Shown: positions 1 to 10,221, counted from the stretch's first letter. The stretch is DNA of 64,000 nucleotides from Marivita cryptomonadis (GCF_002115725.1 NZ_JFKD01000003.1:248001-312000), one strand, 5' to 3'. Made by a program: numbers and translations. The notes: a model not told the origin generated them from the sequence alone.

Positions 1-929
1 ATACGATCAGCAAGCGCGTATTTCTCAGTATAGAGCGCGCGATTTTCCTCGACATGCGTCTCGTCTGACCAGACAGCCTCGGCCACGGCCTGTAGCGGCA
101 AGGGGAGCGGCGCGCCAGAATAGTTGCGCAATTGCTGGATGCGTTTGATCGATTCCGGACCACCGGCCACAAAGCCGGACCGCAGACCCGGCAGGTTCGA
201 CCGTTTGGAGAGCGAGTGGAAGATCAACACGCGCTCGGGATCGGCACCCATCTCTTGGGCGACCTGAAGCGCTCCTACGGGGGGGGTGTCGCGGTAGATC
301 TCGGAATAGCATTCGTCAGCGAGGATCTGGAAATCGTGCTTTTCCGCCAGCGTGATCAGCCGTTCCCAATAGTCGCGATCCGCCACTGTGCCCTGCGGGT
401 TGGCGGGCGAGCAGATATAGGCCAGCGTGGTGCGGTTCAGCACGTCTTCGGGCAGACCTTCGAAATCGGGCAGATGGCCGGTCTCGTCGGTCGCGTTCAC
501 GAAGACCGGATCAGCGGCCACGGAAATCGCCGAGATCAGGTAGACCTGATAAAACGGGTTTGGCATCAGGACAGCGGGTTTCGCGCCGTTCTTGGTCTCG
601 GGGCACAAGGCCATCCCGACGTTATACAGCCCTTCGCGCGTGCCGTTGAGCGCCATGATCTGCGTGTCGGCATCCAGCGCGACATCGTAACGGCGCTGCA
701 CCCAATCGCGGATTGCGGCGCGCAGTTCGGGCGTGCCTTCGTTCGGGGGATATTTGTTAAAACCGGCCATGTTCTGCGCAAGAATGTCAGAAATCCACGC
801 CGGAAACGCGTGTTTCGGCTCTCCGATCGTCATGTGTACGACTGGCCCACCCGGTTCGTGCACGTCCAAAAGGGCGCGCAGACGCGGGAACGCATAAGCC
901 GGAAGGTTCGAAAACCGCTCGGGAAACAT
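1..929 (-). CDS. Class I/II PLP-dependent aminotransferase (DapC-like), partial
   Basis: The gene starts at ATG 929 and runs off the left edge, so about 309 N-terminal residues are visible. The translation opens MFPERFSNLPAYAFPRLRAL and contains a GEPKHAFP substrate-loop motif, a Y-P-P-N-E-G-T-PELR segment and the PLP-lysine motif SLSKRSNLPGLRSGF. This is a fold-type I aminotransferase. The N-terminus resembles succinyldiaminopimelate aminotransferases (DapC, lysine/peptidoglycan precursor synthesis), but that substrate is an inference. An eight-G run at about 279-286 was checked and the frame continues through it, so there is no frameshift. The start faces about 120 noncoding bases before the amidase end. 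Confidence 0.88.
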   Translation of the reverse strand, partial: MFPERFSNLPAYAFPRLRALLDVHEPGGPVVHMTIGEPKHAFPAWISDILAQNMAGFNKYPPNEGTPELRAAIRDWVQRRYDVALDADTQIMALNGTREGLYNVGMALCPETKNGAKPAVLMPNPFYQVYLISAISVAADPVFVNATDETGHLPDFEGLPEDVLNRTTLAYICSPANPQGTVADRDYWERLITLAEKHDFQILADECYSEIYRDTPPVGALQVAQEMGADPERVLIFHSLSKRSNLPGLRSGFVAGGPESIKRIQQLRNYSGAPLPLPLQAVAEAVWSDETHVEENRALYTEKYALADR

Positions 930-1051
930 GCCAATACTGCCTCAGATTGAGGGTCGTTCGCGCCCTCTTTGGAGCCAAATTACATAGCAAGGGCCTGTGC
1001 GTCCAGAAAAAGAGCGCACAGATCAGTCGGTTGTGGCTTTCAGGCCAAATT

Positions 1052-2380
1052 TCAGGCCAGCGCCGCTTCGGCAGCGAGACCCAGCCGCAACAGCCTCCGC
1101 TCTTCGCGCGGTGCCGCCATCAAGGATACACCGCAAGACGGGACGCCGGTTGGAAGCGTGAGCACACACAGCCCCATCAGGTTGCCGATACGGGTGTTTC
1201 GCAGCGTGAGCAGGTTCTCGGTGGTAAAGAAATCGACGTCGGACAACAGGCGCGGCACGTTCGGCGGGGTGATCGGGCTGGTTGCACAGAGCACAGCGTC
1301 AAAGCGGGCGGTTGCCTCAAGATAGGCTGCGCGGAGAGCGTCGAGCTTGTGCCAGGCGGCAACGTAATCAGCACCAGAATAGTCCTTGCCGGACCGGAAG
1401 CGGGTGCGCACCGGTTCGTACATCAGCTCAGGGTTGGCTTCGATCGCGTCCTTCCATGTTCCGTAAGCTTCACACCCGAAAAGAACACCTGACAAAGCCA
1501 TTGCTTCGGCCACTTCGGGAATGGCGATCTCGACGATGTCGGCGCCTGCCTCTTTCAGGGTCTGGACAGCCTTTTCAAACGCTGTGCGCGGGGCGTCTCG
1601 GATGTCGTCGAAGGCGGTTGTGGTCAGGACGGCCAGCCGCACGCCCTTGAGCGATGTCATCTCAAGGTCGATTGGTTTGTCCCCCTTCATGGCGGCAAAA
1701 AGCAGCGCAGCATCCTCGACCGTTTTGCAAAGCGGGCCGACCGTGTCGAACTTTGCCGCAAGGGGAACCGCACCCTTGAGGCTGAGCACGCCAGAGGTGG
1801 TCTTGAGGCCGACAAGGTCGTTCCACGCCGACGGGATACGCACGGATCCACCGGTGTCCGACCCGATGCCAGCCGGTGCGAGCCCGTAGGCCACCGATGC
1901 AGCCGCACCGGACGAGGACCCGCCGGGTGCTGCGTCGGGGTCGTGGATGTTGGGTGGTGTCGCCGTCTTGGGGTTCACCCCCAGCCCCGAAAAGGCCAGT
2001 TCGGTCTGGTGTGTCTTGCCAAGACAGATCACCCCCTGATGGGTCGCGTTCTGCAACACTTCGGCGTCTGTGTCAGGTGTCCGGCCCTTGAGGAGCTGCG
2101 AGCCCGACTCGGTTGCCACACCAGCGGTGTCGAACAGGTCTTTCCAGCTGATCGGCACGCCATCAAGCGGCGAGCGACGCAATTTGAGGCGGGCGCGTTC
2201 TTGCGCAGCGGTCGCCTCGGCCATGGCACGATCCGGGGTCAGACGGGCATAAATACGGTCGCGGTATTCGTGCGTGTCGATGGCATCAAGGAAAGACCGG
2301 GTCAGCTCAACCGGATCAATGTCGCCCTTGTCGATGCCGCGCCCCAGATCGGCGGCTGTCATTGCCTGCCATTCGTTCAT
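1052..2380 (-). CDS. Amidase-signature (AS) family amidase
   Basis: A 442-residue amidase of the GatA/FAAH family. The full catalytic triad is visible with family-exact spacing: Lys80 in SWKDLF, cis-Ser155 in GGSSSG and nucleophile Ser179 in SDTGGS (75 and 24 residues apart, as in FAAH). It hydrolyses an amide. It stands alone, with no GatB or GatC nearby, so a metabolic amidase is more likely than tRNA-Gln amidotransferase. I chose ATG 2380 over an upstream ATG at 2458 because AAGGGAT lies about 7 bases before it and family homology begins there. It is divergent from the monooxygenase at 2469. Confidence 0.9.
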   Translation of the reverse strand: MNEWQAMTAADLGRGIDKGDIDPVELTRSFLDAIDTHEYRDRIYARLTPDRAMAEATAAQERARLKLRRSPLDGVPISWKDLFDTAGVATESGSQLLKGRTPDTDAEVLQNATHQGVICLGKTHQTELAFSGLGVNPKTATPPNIHDPDAAPGGSSSGAAASVAYGLAPAGIGSDTGGSVRIPSAWNDLVGLKTTSGVLSLKGAVPLAAKFDTVGPLCKTVEDAALLFAAMKGDKPIDLEMTSLKGVRLAVLTTTAFDDIRDAPRTAFEKAVQTLKEAGADIVEIAIPEVAEAMALSGVLFGCEAYGTWKDAIEANPELMYEPVRTRFRSGKDYSGADYVAAWHKLDALRAAYLEATARFDAVLCATSPITPPNVPRLLSDVDFFTTENLLTLRNTRIGNLMGLCVLTLPTGVPSCGVSLMAAPREERRLLRLGLAAEAALA

Positions 2381-2468
2381 GTGATCATCCCTTGGACTGT
2401 GGTTTGCCGCGACGGTAGCGGCAGAGAAGCGCATGGACAATCCCGGCTGCGCTTCCATATTTCAGCCC

Positions 2469-3686
2469 ATGAACACATCCAGCGATATCCTTATCATAGG
2501 CGGCGGGCTGAACGGTCCGACGCTTGCCCTTGCTGCCGCCAAAGCCGGGCTGTCCAGCACCGTGATCGACGCGCGCCCCGAAGGCACGCGACGCAGCGAC
2601 AATTTCGACGGGCGGTCCTATGCGCTGGCGCTGGCGTCGGTGCGTATGTTGAACGCTTTGGGGCTATGGGATGGGCTGAAGCCGAACGCGCAGCCGATGA
2701 CAGAGATCAAGGTCAGCGACGGGCGCGCGGGCGATGCCGAGGTGTTTCTGGGCCTGCATTTCAACAGCGCCGAGATCGAGGAAGGGCCGATGGGCCACAT
2801 GCTCGAAGATCGGTATCTGCGGCGGGCTTTGCTTGAGGCGATGGCGGCGGAGCCGCTGATCACGCATCTGTCGGGTGAAATGGTTGTGGATCAGAACGTG
2901 ACCGCATCAGGCGCGAACGTCACCTTGGCGTCGGGCGACGTGTTGACCGGCCAGATGATCGTCGGCGCCGATGGCCGTCAGACCGGAACCGGACAGCGTG
3001 CTGGCATTCGGCGCACGGCTTGGGACTATAACCAAACCGCGTTGGTCTGTGCGATTGCGCATGAAAAGCCTCATGGGGGTGTGGCGCATCAGTTGTTTAT
3101 GCCTGCGGGGCCACTGGCGATCCTGCCGTTGACGGGCAATCGCTCGTCGATTGTCTGGAGCGAGCGCAAAGGTCTGGCAGAAGAGATCAACGCGCTGCCG
3201 GAAGAGGATTACCTTACGGTACTGCGCTCCCGGTTTGGCGATTTTCTGGGCGAGATTTCCTTAGCTGGCGCGCGGTTCACCTATCCGCTGGGTCTGACCA
3301 TGGCCAACCGGTTCATTGCGGACCGTCTGGCGCTGGTTGGCGATGCGGCGCATGGGATGCACCCGATTGCCGGGCAAGGGCTGAATGCCGGGCTGCGCGA
3401 CGTGGCGGCCTTGGCACATGTGATCGGCCATGCGGTGCGGCGTGGTGAGGATTTTGCCAGCCCGTTGGTTCTGGCACGCTATGAGCAATGGCGGCGGTTC
3501 GACACCGCAACGCTTCTGACCGCGACGGATGTCTTCAACCGACTGTTCTCGAACGACAATCCCATCCTGCGCGCAGGGCGCGACCTTGGTATGGCAGCGA
3601 TCAACGCGATCCCCGGTGCGCGGCGCACCTTCATCCGTGAAGCGGCCGGGTTGAACGGAGATTTGCCCGAATTGATGGCAGGGTAG
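2469..3686 (+). CDS. UbiH/UbiF/VisC/COQ6-family FAD-dependent hydroxylase
   Basis: A 405-residue aromatic-ring monooxygenase of the ubiquinone-biosynthesis family. It has an N-terminal Rossmann FAD motif IIGGGLNG (residues 9-16), a VGADGR NAD(P)H/FAD motif (165-170), and the second FAD motif GDAAHGMHPIAGQGLNAG (291-308) diagnostic of the UbiH group. The start at 2469 removes a 12-residue upstream extension without homology. It probably hydroxylates the benzoquinone precursor of ubiquinone; which ring position cannot be told from sequence. It is convergent with the DUF2125 gene and separated from it by a hairpin. Confidence 0.9.
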   Translation: MNTSSDILIIGGGLNGPTLALAAAKAGLSSTVIDARPEGTRRSDNFDGRSYALALASVRMLNALGLWDGLKPNAQPMTEIKVSDGRAGDAEVFLGLHFNSAEIEEGPMGHMLEDRYLRRALLEAMAAEPLITHLSGEMVVDQNVTASGANVTLASGDVLTGQMIVGADGRQTGTGQRAGIRRTAWDYNQTALVCAIAHEKPHGGVAHQLFMPAGPLAILPLTGNRSSIVWSERKGLAEEINALPEEDYLTVLRSRFGDFLGEISLAGARFTYPLGLTMANRFIADRLALVGDAAHGMHPIAGQGLNAGLRDVAALAHVIGHAVRRGEDFASPLVLARYEQWRRFDTATLLTATDVFNRLFSNDNPILRAGRDLGMAAINAIPGARRTFIREAAGLNGDLPELMAG

Positions 3687-3723
3687 CGCACCGCCGCACT
3701 GACCGAGGTTATCAAAGCGGGGA

Positions 3724-3747
3724 CGGCGATGCGTCACCGCATCGCCG
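3724..3747. terminator. Bidirectional hairpin between convergent genes
   Basis: A perfect 10-bp stem, CGGCGATGCG / CGCATCGCCG, with loop TCAC lies between the convergent stops at 3686 and 3761. The T-tract is poor on both sides, so termination efficiency is uncertain. Confidence 0.5.
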
Positions 3748-3760
3748 CGTTTGGCCAAAG

Positions 3761-5287
3761 TTACTGGATCCGCATCCCGTTCGCCAGAACGTGCCCCTGC
3801 TCGTTGATCGTCAGCGTGGATTTGAGGCTGTCCTGCCCCTCCCCCGGTACTGCGAACATGCTCATCATCATGCGTGCGCCCATCGCGTCTTCGTTGGTCA
3901 GCAGACCCATGGCGATCAGCTTGTCGATAAGGGAATTGGCCCCGTCCAGTGTGACGTTGATCTCGCCATTCGGACGCGGGAAGCCACCAAAGGTTTGCAG
4001 GTCGTCATTGTCAAAGGTGAACGACCCGGACCCGCCAAGCTTGGCCCCGGCAGCATCGATGGTGAGGTCGTTCAAAGTAAGCGCGTTAAGCTCTCCCGGT
4101 GTTCCGCCAGTGGCTTCGAGCATGGCCATCTGTTCGGGGTCGAAAAGATTGAAGAAAGGGGTGACCTGACCGGTGATATCCATCGCTATGGTGGCCGGAT
4201 CACGGGGCAAGGCGGCACCCGGATCAAACACGTTCCAAAGCAGGTCGGACATCTCGAACCCACGTAATGTCAGGCCGAACGCCATGTCTTGGGGTTCGTC
4301 GGCCTTGGCAATCGGTGCAGTGACGCGGAAGGCGCTTTCCGCCATGCTTACATCTAATGGCAAGGGCATTTCCGGCCCGGACAGGGTAAATGCCTGATCG
4401 GTGGCCTGCACATCGTAACGCAAAGCATCAGAGTCCATCGCGAACTCAAGCCTTACTGTTCCGGTGCGAGTGGTGCCGGATGTCGTGCCAGCAGGTTCGG
4501 TTGCGGCGAATTGCATTTCGCCAGCGGTGTAGCCCATCGTGCCCCGCGCCGCGAAGCCCCCCGCTGCAAGCGATTGCGCATCGGTTGGATCAAAGCCTTC
4601 GGGCAGGACTGTCGTGCTGGACACAAACAGTCCGGCCATCGACCCTGACACTAATGCGGCATCGTCACTTTCGGGGTCGTTGAAGGCAAAGTCATAGCGC
4701 GCCGAGGCTGCTTCGACGTTCTGGGTGAACTCTGCCCCCGTGGTCGTCGCGGTGACGGTGGTGCCCTCCACATTATCCAGAATGAAATCGAATCGCGCCT
4801 CTTCGCGTGCCACCGGGGTGCCGTCGATCTCAAGCTCGGCCAATGAGATGGAAAGTTGTGTGGCACTGTAGGTGTAGGTCATGTTGCCGGGTTCGCCAGA
4901 GACCACCAGTTCAAGCCCTTGGTTGCCGTAGTCCAGCACCATCATCACGGCTTCTTCGCCTTCGGGTGCGGCATCAATGGTGATCGGCATCGAGGCAGGA
5001 AAGGTCATGGAGACCGACCCATCGCCGTTTTCCACCAAGTCGATGGACTCGAAGCTGATTTCCACTGTTGCGTTGTCTTCCGGCGCATCGAACCGCATGA
5101 CGACATCCGTCACATCGAGGCCATCGCCCGTCGGGGTTTCAGTGGCCGTGACCGAATAGCCAAAGCCCTGCAGGGCAGCCTCGAGCCCATCCCACACTTG
5201 GGGTGCGGTGACTTCGGCAAAGCTGGCCCCGCCGGACAGGGCAAAAGCCAGCACGGAGCAAGATGAAAGACGGGCAATACGGCGCAT
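3761..5287 (-). CDS. Secreted DUF2125 family protein
   Basis: 508 residues with an N-terminal signal peptide (MRRIARLSSCSVLAFALSGG, cleavage probably after SFA). The mature part is a long beta-rich, Asp/Glu/Thr-rich sequence with repeated sentences such as 'DVVMRFDAPEDNATVEISFESI' split over many strands, typical of DUF2125 proteins of Rhodobacterales. The function is unknown and the location is probably periplasmic or outer-membrane associated. It is monocistronic: the start faces a 125-bp divergent region shared with the SDR gene. Confidence 0.8.
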   Translation of the reverse strand: MRRIARLSSCSVLAFALSGGASFAEVTAPQVWDGLEAALQGFGYSVTATETPTGDGLDVTDVVMRFDAPEDNATVEISFESIDLVENGDGSVSMTFPASMPITIDAAPEGEEAVMMVLDYGNQGLELVVSGEPGNMTYTYSATQLSISLAELEIDGTPVAREEARFDFILDNVEGTTVTATTTGAEFTQNVEAASARYDFAFNDPESDDAALVSGSMAGLFVSSTTVLPEGFDPTDAQSLAAGGFAARGTMGYTAGEMQFAATEPAGTTSGTTRTGTVRLEFAMDSDALRYDVQATDQAFTLSGPEMPLPLDVSMAESAFRVTAPIAKADEPQDMAFGLTLRGFEMSDLLWNVFDPGAALPRDPATIAMDITGQVTPFFNLFDPEQMAMLEATGGTPGELNALTLNDLTIDAAGAKLGGSGSFTFDNDDLQTFGGFPRPNGEINVTLDGANSLIDKLIAMGLLTNEDAMGARMMMSMFAVPGEGQDSLKSTLTINEQGHVLANGMRIQ

Positions 5288-5412
5288 GGTGATATCCTAA
5301 ACAATCAAATTCCCAGTCCCAGCTTCGACCTCCTGCCAGATAGGGTCAAGTGGGTGGACCCCGCGTCATGTCCGAAGTAGCACTGCTGTGAACGCATAAG
5401 GGAGGCTGCCGC

Positions 5413-6165
5413 ATGATTGATCTAACCGGACGTACCGTTCTCATCACCGGAGCAAGCCGTGGCATCGGGGCCGAGGCTGCGCGGGTTTTCGCCGAAGCCG
5501 GGGCAAATGTTGCGCTTGTGGCGCGGTCGGCCGACAGCATTGCCGATCTGGCAGGTGAGATCGGCAATAAAGCAGTCGCCATCCCCTGTGACATCAGCCG
5601 CTATTGGGAGGTGGCGCAGGCGGTTGAAAACTGCGTCACGGCGTTTGGCGGTTTGGATATCCTGATCAACAACGCGGGCGTGATCGAACCCATTGCACGG
5701 CTGGAGGATGCGGATCCCGAAGGCTGGGGACAGGTGATCGACATCAACCTCAAGGGCGTGTTCCACGGCATGCGCGCGGCGCTTCCAGTGATGGAGGCCG
5801 AGGGTGGCGGCACGGTTCTGACCATCAGTTCGGGCGCGGCCCATAATGCCATTGAAGCCTGGTCGCATTACTGCGCGTCCAAGGCCGGGGCTGCGATGCT
5901 GACCATGTGTCTCCACAAGGAAATGGGCGACAAGGGCATCCGCGCCATGGGTCTGTCACCGGGCACTGTTGCCACCCAGATGCAGCGCGAGATCAAAGCA
6001 AGCGGGATCAACCCGGTGAGCCAGTTGGATTGGTCCGATCATATCCCGGCGGATTGGCCAGCCAAGGCGTTGTTGTGGATGTGCGGACCCGAGTCGGATG
6101 CCTATCTGGGACAGGAAATCTCGCTTCGGGATGAGGGCATTCGCAAAAAGGTGGGCCTGCTATGA
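5413..6165 (+). CDS. SDR-family NAD(P)-dependent oxidoreductase
   Basis: A 250-residue classical short-chain dehydrogenase. The cofactor motif TGASRGIG is at residues 12-19, NNAG at 87-90, and catalytic Ser140/141, Tyr154 and Lys158 lie in YCASK. A strong AAGGGAGG ribosome-binding site lies 7 bases before ATG 5413. The stop overlaps the enoyl-CoA hydratase start by 4 bases (ATGA), so the two are translationally coupled and probably act on the same acyl or hydroxyacyl substrate. The substrate is not evident. Confidence 0.92.
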   Translation: MIDLTGRTVLITGASRGIGAEAARVFAEAGANVALVARSADSIADLAGEIGNKAVAIPCDISRYWEVAQAVENCVTAFGGLDILINNAGVIEPIARLEDADPEGWGQVIDINLKGVFHGMRAALPVMEAEGGGTVLTISSGAAHNAIEAWSHYCASKAGAAMLTMCLHKEMGDKGIRAMGLSPGTVATQMQREIKASGINPVSQLDWSDHIPADWPAKALLWMCGPESDAYLGQEISLRDEGIRKKVGLL

Positions 6166-6782
6166 TCGAAATTCAGAATGACGGCACGCTATGTGTCCTG
6201 ACGATCAACCGCCCGGACAAGGCCAATTCGCTGACGGGCGAGATGCTGGAGGCGCTGTGTGTCGGCGTCGAAGAGGCGCGCAGCGCGCGGGCTGTCATTC
6301 TGACCGGTGTCGGCAAGGTGTTTTCCGCCGGCGCCGACCTTGAGGCGGCCAAGGCGGGGCTCGCGCTCAGCCCTTTATGGGAACGGCTGTCTGGTGCCAT
6401 CGCACGACATCCGGGCCTGACCATTTCGGCTTTGAACGGCACTGTTGCCGGAGGTGCGATGGGCATGGTTCTGGCCTGTGACCTGCGCATCGCGGTGCCG
6501 GGCACCAAGGTGTTCTACCCGGTGATGAAGCTGGGCTTTCTGCCGCAACCGTCGGACCCGGCGCGCCTCTCGGCGCTTGTGGGTCCATCACGGGCCAAGA
6601 TGATCCTGATGGCGGGACAGAAAATCGCGACCGACAGCGCGCTGACTTGGGGACTCATTGACGAGATCGTGGAACCCGATGCGCTGATCGACCGTGCCAA
6701 GGCTTTGACCGAGGATGTCTGCGGCGCAACCGCCGAGCATGCCCGCGCCATTAAGGGCCTGATCGCGCAGAGTTTGCCCTAA
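6162..6782 (+). CDS. Enoyl-CoA hydratase/isomerase family protein (short)
   Basis: A 206-residue crotonase-fold protein, shorter than the usual 255-270 residues. The oxyanion-hole motifs are visible: FSAGADLE and GTVAGGAMGMVLACDLRIAV. The C-terminal helical region normally used for trimer packing is shortened, a form seen in many alphaproteobacterial crotonase homologues. It is coupled to the SDR by an ATGA overlap, suggesting a two-enzyme beta-oxidation-like or degradative pair. Confidence 0.88.
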   Translation: MIEIQNDGTLCVLTINRPDKANSLTGEMLEALCVGVEEARSARAVILTGVGKVFSAGADLEAAKAGLALSPLWERLSGAIARHPGLTISALNGTVAGGAMGMVLACDLRIAVPGTKVFYPVMKLGFLPQPSDPARLSALVGPSRAKMILMAGQKIATDSALTWGLIDEIVEPDALIDRAKALTEDVCGATAEHARAIKGLIAQSLP

Positions 6783-6845
6783 TCGTCTTGACCCGACCAA
6801 GCGGCCCCTTACGTTGGCCGCACCGCAGCAAGGAAGGATCGCCCC

Positions 6846-7082
6846 ATGGCCGAGCATCTTCACATCGTCTTTGGCGGAGAACTGGTGACGCCGTCGGAAA
6901 ACGTGTTCAAAGACCCTGAGACCATCCATGTCGTCGGGATCTTTGCGGATCGCAAATCCGCCTATGACGCGTGGAAAACCGAAGCGCAGCGCACCGTGGA
7001 CAACGCGCATATGCGCTATTTCCTTGGGGATTTGCAGCAGTTGATGGACGCCAGCACGCAAGCGCCCGAGGCACAGGACTGA
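6846..7082 (+). CDS. DUF4170 domain-containing protein
   Basis: A 78-residue cytosolic protein (begins MAEHLHIVFGGELVTP) belonging to the small DUF4170 family, which in alphaproteobacteria commonly sits next to lipid A/Kdo genes. AAGGAAGGAT provides a strong ribosome-binding site. The stop is 4 bases before the waaA start, so it is in one operon with waaA and lpxK. The function is unknown. Confidence 0.85.
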   Translation: MAEHLHIVFGGELVTPSENVFKDPETIHVVGIFADRKSAYDAWKTEAQRTVDNAHMRYFLGDLQQLMDASTQAPEAQD

Positions 7083-7086
7083 CCAT

Positions 7087-8313
7087 TTGGCGCGCAGGCC
7101 GTTCAGTCTGACCGCCTATCTGGCGCTGGCGCGGGGGTCGGATCGCCTGACCGCCGAAGCTGCGCAATGGCCCGCGCGCCCGACCGGCGCTGTCCTATGG
7201 CTGCACAGCGACACGCGCACCCGGCTTGAAACCTTGCTGACCCTGATCAAGCGGCTTCGGCTGCAACGCGAGGATTTTTCGCTGCTTCTGACCTGCGATT
7301 CGATTCCAGCCGAGGGGCTTTCGATAGAAGGCCACAATGTCAGCTCCCCACCAGCCGAGACCCTGAGCGACGTTCATCGGTTTCTGGATCACTGGCGACC
7401 GAATATTCTAGTCTGGGCGGGCAATGGTTTGCGCCCCGCGCTGATCCACGAGGCGGCCGTGTCAGGGGCGCACCTGCTGTTGACCGACGTTGCCGATGCG
7501 CCTTGGCGGCAGCCGTCAAAGCGGTTTCTGCCCGATGCGTCTGCGGGTGCGTTGAGCCTATTTCACACCATCCTGGCACAAGACAAGAAAGCTGCGATCC
7601 GAATGCGACGGCTTGGTGTGCCGGATGACCGGATCGAAGTTGCGTCGCCGCTGGAACCAGAGGTCTTTCCCTTGTCGAGCCATGACGGCCTGCACGAGGA
7701 GCTTACAGCGATTCTGGCTGGTCGACCGGTTTGGTTGGGCGCACATATACAACGCGACGAGGCAGATGCGATTCTGCGCGCGCATCGGCGGGCGGCCCGC
7801 TTAGCACATCGCCTCTTGCTGGTCGTGGTTCCTGCGGATGCAGAGGATGAACCGTTCTTTGCCGAGCAATGCCAGGAAATCGGCCTGCGGCTTGCGCGGT
7901 GGGAGAACGGCGATATGCCCGACGAGAACACGCAGGTTCTTTTTGCGGGCGACGACAGCGAGTTGGGTCTGTGGTATCGGCTTGCGCCCTTGTGCTTCCT
8001 TGGCGGCTCGCTGGCGGGGAAAACAGGCGGACAGTCCCCGATGATGGCCGCAGCATTGGGCTCAGCGATCCTGTATGGTCCGAATGTCGGACGCCACCTT
8101 GAATCCTATTCTCGTTTGGTTGCTGCAGGCGCCGCGCGGATCGTCAAGGACATGGAATCGCTTAGTGCGGCGGTGTCGCACCTGATTGCACCAGACCGTG
8201 CGGCAGCGATGGCTCATGCGGGATGGAACGTGGTGTCCGCCGGGGCCGAGACCGCCGATCTGGTTCTCGCTCAGGTCAGCGAATGGCTTGATGCGTTGGA
8301 GGGGGCAAGGTGA
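7087..8313 (+). CDS. waaA: 3-deoxy-D-manno-octulosonic acid (Kdo) transferase
   Basis: 408 residues, GT30 family. It transfers Kdo from CMP-Kdo to the lipid A precursor at the inner membrane. The N-terminal glycosyltransferase domain ([23 protein letters not shown]) and the C-terminal GLCFLGGSL-like segment (here [24 protein letters not shown]) are recognisable, although the sequence is divergent. Translation starts at a TTG 4 bases after the DUF4170 stop, preceded by AGGA. The stop overlaps the lpxK start, which fits with both enzymes acting in Kdo2-lipid A assembly. Confidence 0.85.
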   Translation: MARRPFSLTAYLALARGSDRLTAEAAQWPARPTGAVLWLHSDTRTRLETLLTLIKRLRLQREDFSLLLTCDSIPAEGLSIEGHNVSSPPAETLSDVHRFLDHWRPNILVWAGNGLRPALIHEAAVSGAHLLLTDVADAPWRQPSKRFLPDASAGALSLFHTILAQDKKAAIRMRRLGVPDDRIEVASPLEPEVFPLSSHDGLHEELTAILAGRPVWLGAHIQRDEADAILRAHRRAARLAHRLLLVVVPADAEDEPFFAEQCQEIGLRLARWENGDMPDENTQVLFAGDDSELGLWYRLAPLCFLGGSLAGKTGGQSPMMAAALGSAILYGPNVGRHLESYSRLVAAGAARIVKDMESLSAAVSHLIAPDRAAAMAHAGWNVVSAGAETADLVLAQVSEWLDALEGAR

Positions 8314-9302
8314 GGCCGCCTGTGTTCTGGGATACGTCCCCTGATCAGCCCAGTTTGTGGCCACGGCTGCTGGCCCCGGTGGGTGCGCTTTACGGCATGG
8401 CGACCGCGCGGCGCTTGCGGCGGAGCACGCCGACCCGTGTCGGGATACCGGTGATTTGTGTCGGCAATGTCAATGCGGGCGGGACAGGCAAGACACCAAC
8501 GGTGATCGCGCTGATGCAGATGCTGTCGGATATGGGCAAGACCGCGCATGTCGTGTCGCGCGGTTATGGCGGATCGCTGGACGGCCCCGTGCAGGTTGAT
8601 CCACGCCGCCATACGGCTCAGCACGTAGGGGATGAGCCGCTGTTACTGGCAGCGTTCGGCCCTGCCTGGGTGTCCAAGGACCGTGCGCAAGGGGCATTGG
8701 CTGCCGAGGCGGCAGGCGCAGAGGTGATCATTCTGGATGACGGGTTGCAAAACCCAAGCCTTTCCAAGGACCTGTCGCTGATCGTGGTGGATGCAACGCG
8801 CGGGTTCGGCAATGGGCGCTGCATTCCGGCGGGGCCATTGCGCGAACCTGTGTCTGCCGCAATGACGCGAGCCGATCTGGTATTGTCGATCGGGGCTGAC
8901 GAGGCGCAGCAGCGTTTTTCAGAAACATGGCAATCGCAGATCCCCCTGCCCCATCTGACCGGGCATTTGATGCCCTTGCAGACCGGGATGGACTGGGAAG
9001 GACTGCGCTGTTTGGCCTTTGCCGGGATAGGCCACCCTGAGAAGTTCTTTCTCACCCTGCGCGAACTTGGGGCCGATCTGGTGGAAACCCGAGCGCTTGA
9101 AGACCACCAACCTTTGACATCGTCACTGTTGGCACGGCTTGAGAAAGACGCGCAGGCGGCCCGCGCACAATTGGTGACGACGGAAAAAGACGCAGTGCGG
9201 CTGCCACAAAGCTATCGGATGAAGGTGTTGACGGTTCCGGTGCGGTTGATCATCCCGCACACAGATGCGCTAAAAACCGCGCTTTCAGATCTGTTTGCCT
9301 AA
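8310..9302 (+). CDS. lpxK: Tetraacyldisaccharide 4'-kinase
   Basis: 330 residues. It phosphorylates the 4' position of the lipid A disaccharide at the inner membrane. The unusual LpxK P-loop [13 protein letters not shown] is at residues 51-63, followed by the SRGYGG and [11 protein letters not shown] motifs typical of the family. It has a GTG start overlapping the waaA stop by 4 bases (GTGA). The stop lies 3 bases from the convergent amidohydrolase stop, with no room for a hairpin. Confidence 0.95.
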   Translation: MRPPVFWDTSPDQPSLWPRLLAPVGALYGMATARRLRRSTPTRVGIPVICVGNVNAGGTGKTPTVIALMQMLSDMGKTAHVVSRGYGGSLDGPVQVDPRRHTAQHVGDEPLLLAAFGPAWVSKDRAQGALAAEAAGAEVIILDDGLQNPSLSKDLSLIVVDATRGFGNGRCIPAGPLREPVSAAMTRADLVLSIGADEAQQRFSETWQSQIPLPHLTGHLMPLQTGMDWEGLRCLAFAGIGHPEKFFLTLRELGADLVETRALEDHQPLTSSLLARLEKDAQAARAQLVTTEKDAVRLPQSYRMKVLTVPVRLIIPHTDALKTALSDLFA

Positions 9303-9305
9303 AGC

Positions 9306-10169
9306 CTATTCCGCCGCAAGTGGCATGTCCTTGGCCTGCCCGGTGGCTGCGATTTCAGCAATGACACTGCGAAGGAGCTTGCGGAAATTGTGGAAATTCG
9401 CATTGGGCCGGATCGTACGTTCATCCATGTAGATCGACCGGTCGATTTCGATCTGAACCGCGTGTTGCTTGCGCGACGGGCGACCATAGGCCTGTGTGAT
9501 ATACGCCCCCGCAAAAGGTGTATTGCGCGCCACGATCAGACCGGCATCGGTGAACGCGGCTTCGATTTGATCGACGACCGTCTGGCTGGCAGAGGCTCCG
9601 AACCTGTCGCCCAGCACAATCTGCGGGCGCCGTGCTGTGGATTTTGCAACACCGTCCAGCGCTTCGTGCGGCATGGAATGGCAGTCGACCAGAATCGCCT
9701 CCCCGAAGCGGGCATGTGCCTGCTGCATCAACTTGCGCAACTGGTCGTGATAGGGGTGCCAGAATTGCGCGATACGGCGTTCCGCCTCGGCCAGCGGCAA
9801 TTTGCCTTGGTAGATCGGGCGGCCGTTCGCCACGACGCGAGGAACAACGCCAAGGCCCGAAGCAACGCGCGGATTGTGGGTCTGGCGCCGCACACCTTCG
9901 ATCAGAGCGGGGTCAAGTTCTTCGGCAGATCGGTTCAGGTCGATGTAGGCACGCGGTGCGCCGGCCTTGATGAACACAGCACCGAATTGCGGGGCGCAGT
10001 CGAACAGGCGATCGACAAACGCATCTTCCGAAGACCGGATCGTTACCTCATCCAAAGCGGTGTGACGGAGGAAATTCCAACTGTAGTCGCGGCCGGAATG
10101 AGGCGACGCAAACACCACCCTTGAGGTGTGCGCTTCCGGCTGAACGAGGTGGTACGCGACTTTGGGCAT
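9306..10169 (-). CDS. N-formylglutamate amidohydrolase family protein
   Basis: 287 residues of the FGase (HutG-type) family. Signature stretches are FASPHSGRDY near the N-terminus and VDCHSMPH mid-protein, both supplying zinc or catalytic His/Asp/Ser residues. Family members deformylate N-formylglutamate in histidine breakdown, but no hut genes lie nearby, so the physiological substrate is open. The gene is monocistronic. Confidence 0.85.
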   Translation of the reverse strand: MPKVAYHLVQPEAHTSRVVFASPHSGRDYSWNFLRHTALDEVTIRSSEDAFVDRLFDCAPQFGAVFIKAGAPRAYIDLNRSAEELDPALIEGVRRQTHNPRVASGLGVVPRVVANGRPIYQGKLPLAEAERRIAQFWHPYHDQLRKLMQQAHARFGEAILVDCHSMPHEALDGVAKSTARRPQIVLGDRFGASASQTVVDQIEAAFTDAGLIVARNTPFAGAYITQAYGRPSRKQHAVQIEIDRSIYMDERTIRPNANFHNFRKLLRSVIAEIAATGQAKDMPLAAE

Positions 10170-10221
10170 ATGCTCTCCCTATCTGCCATACATAGACCGA
10201 TTTTTTCTGTGACCAAAGCCC

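Noticed and set aside
275-312. Possible frameshift at the eight-G run in the aminotransferase
   Set aside because: The frame reads DTPPVGALQ straight through and the PLP motif SLSKRSNLPGLR follows in the same frame.
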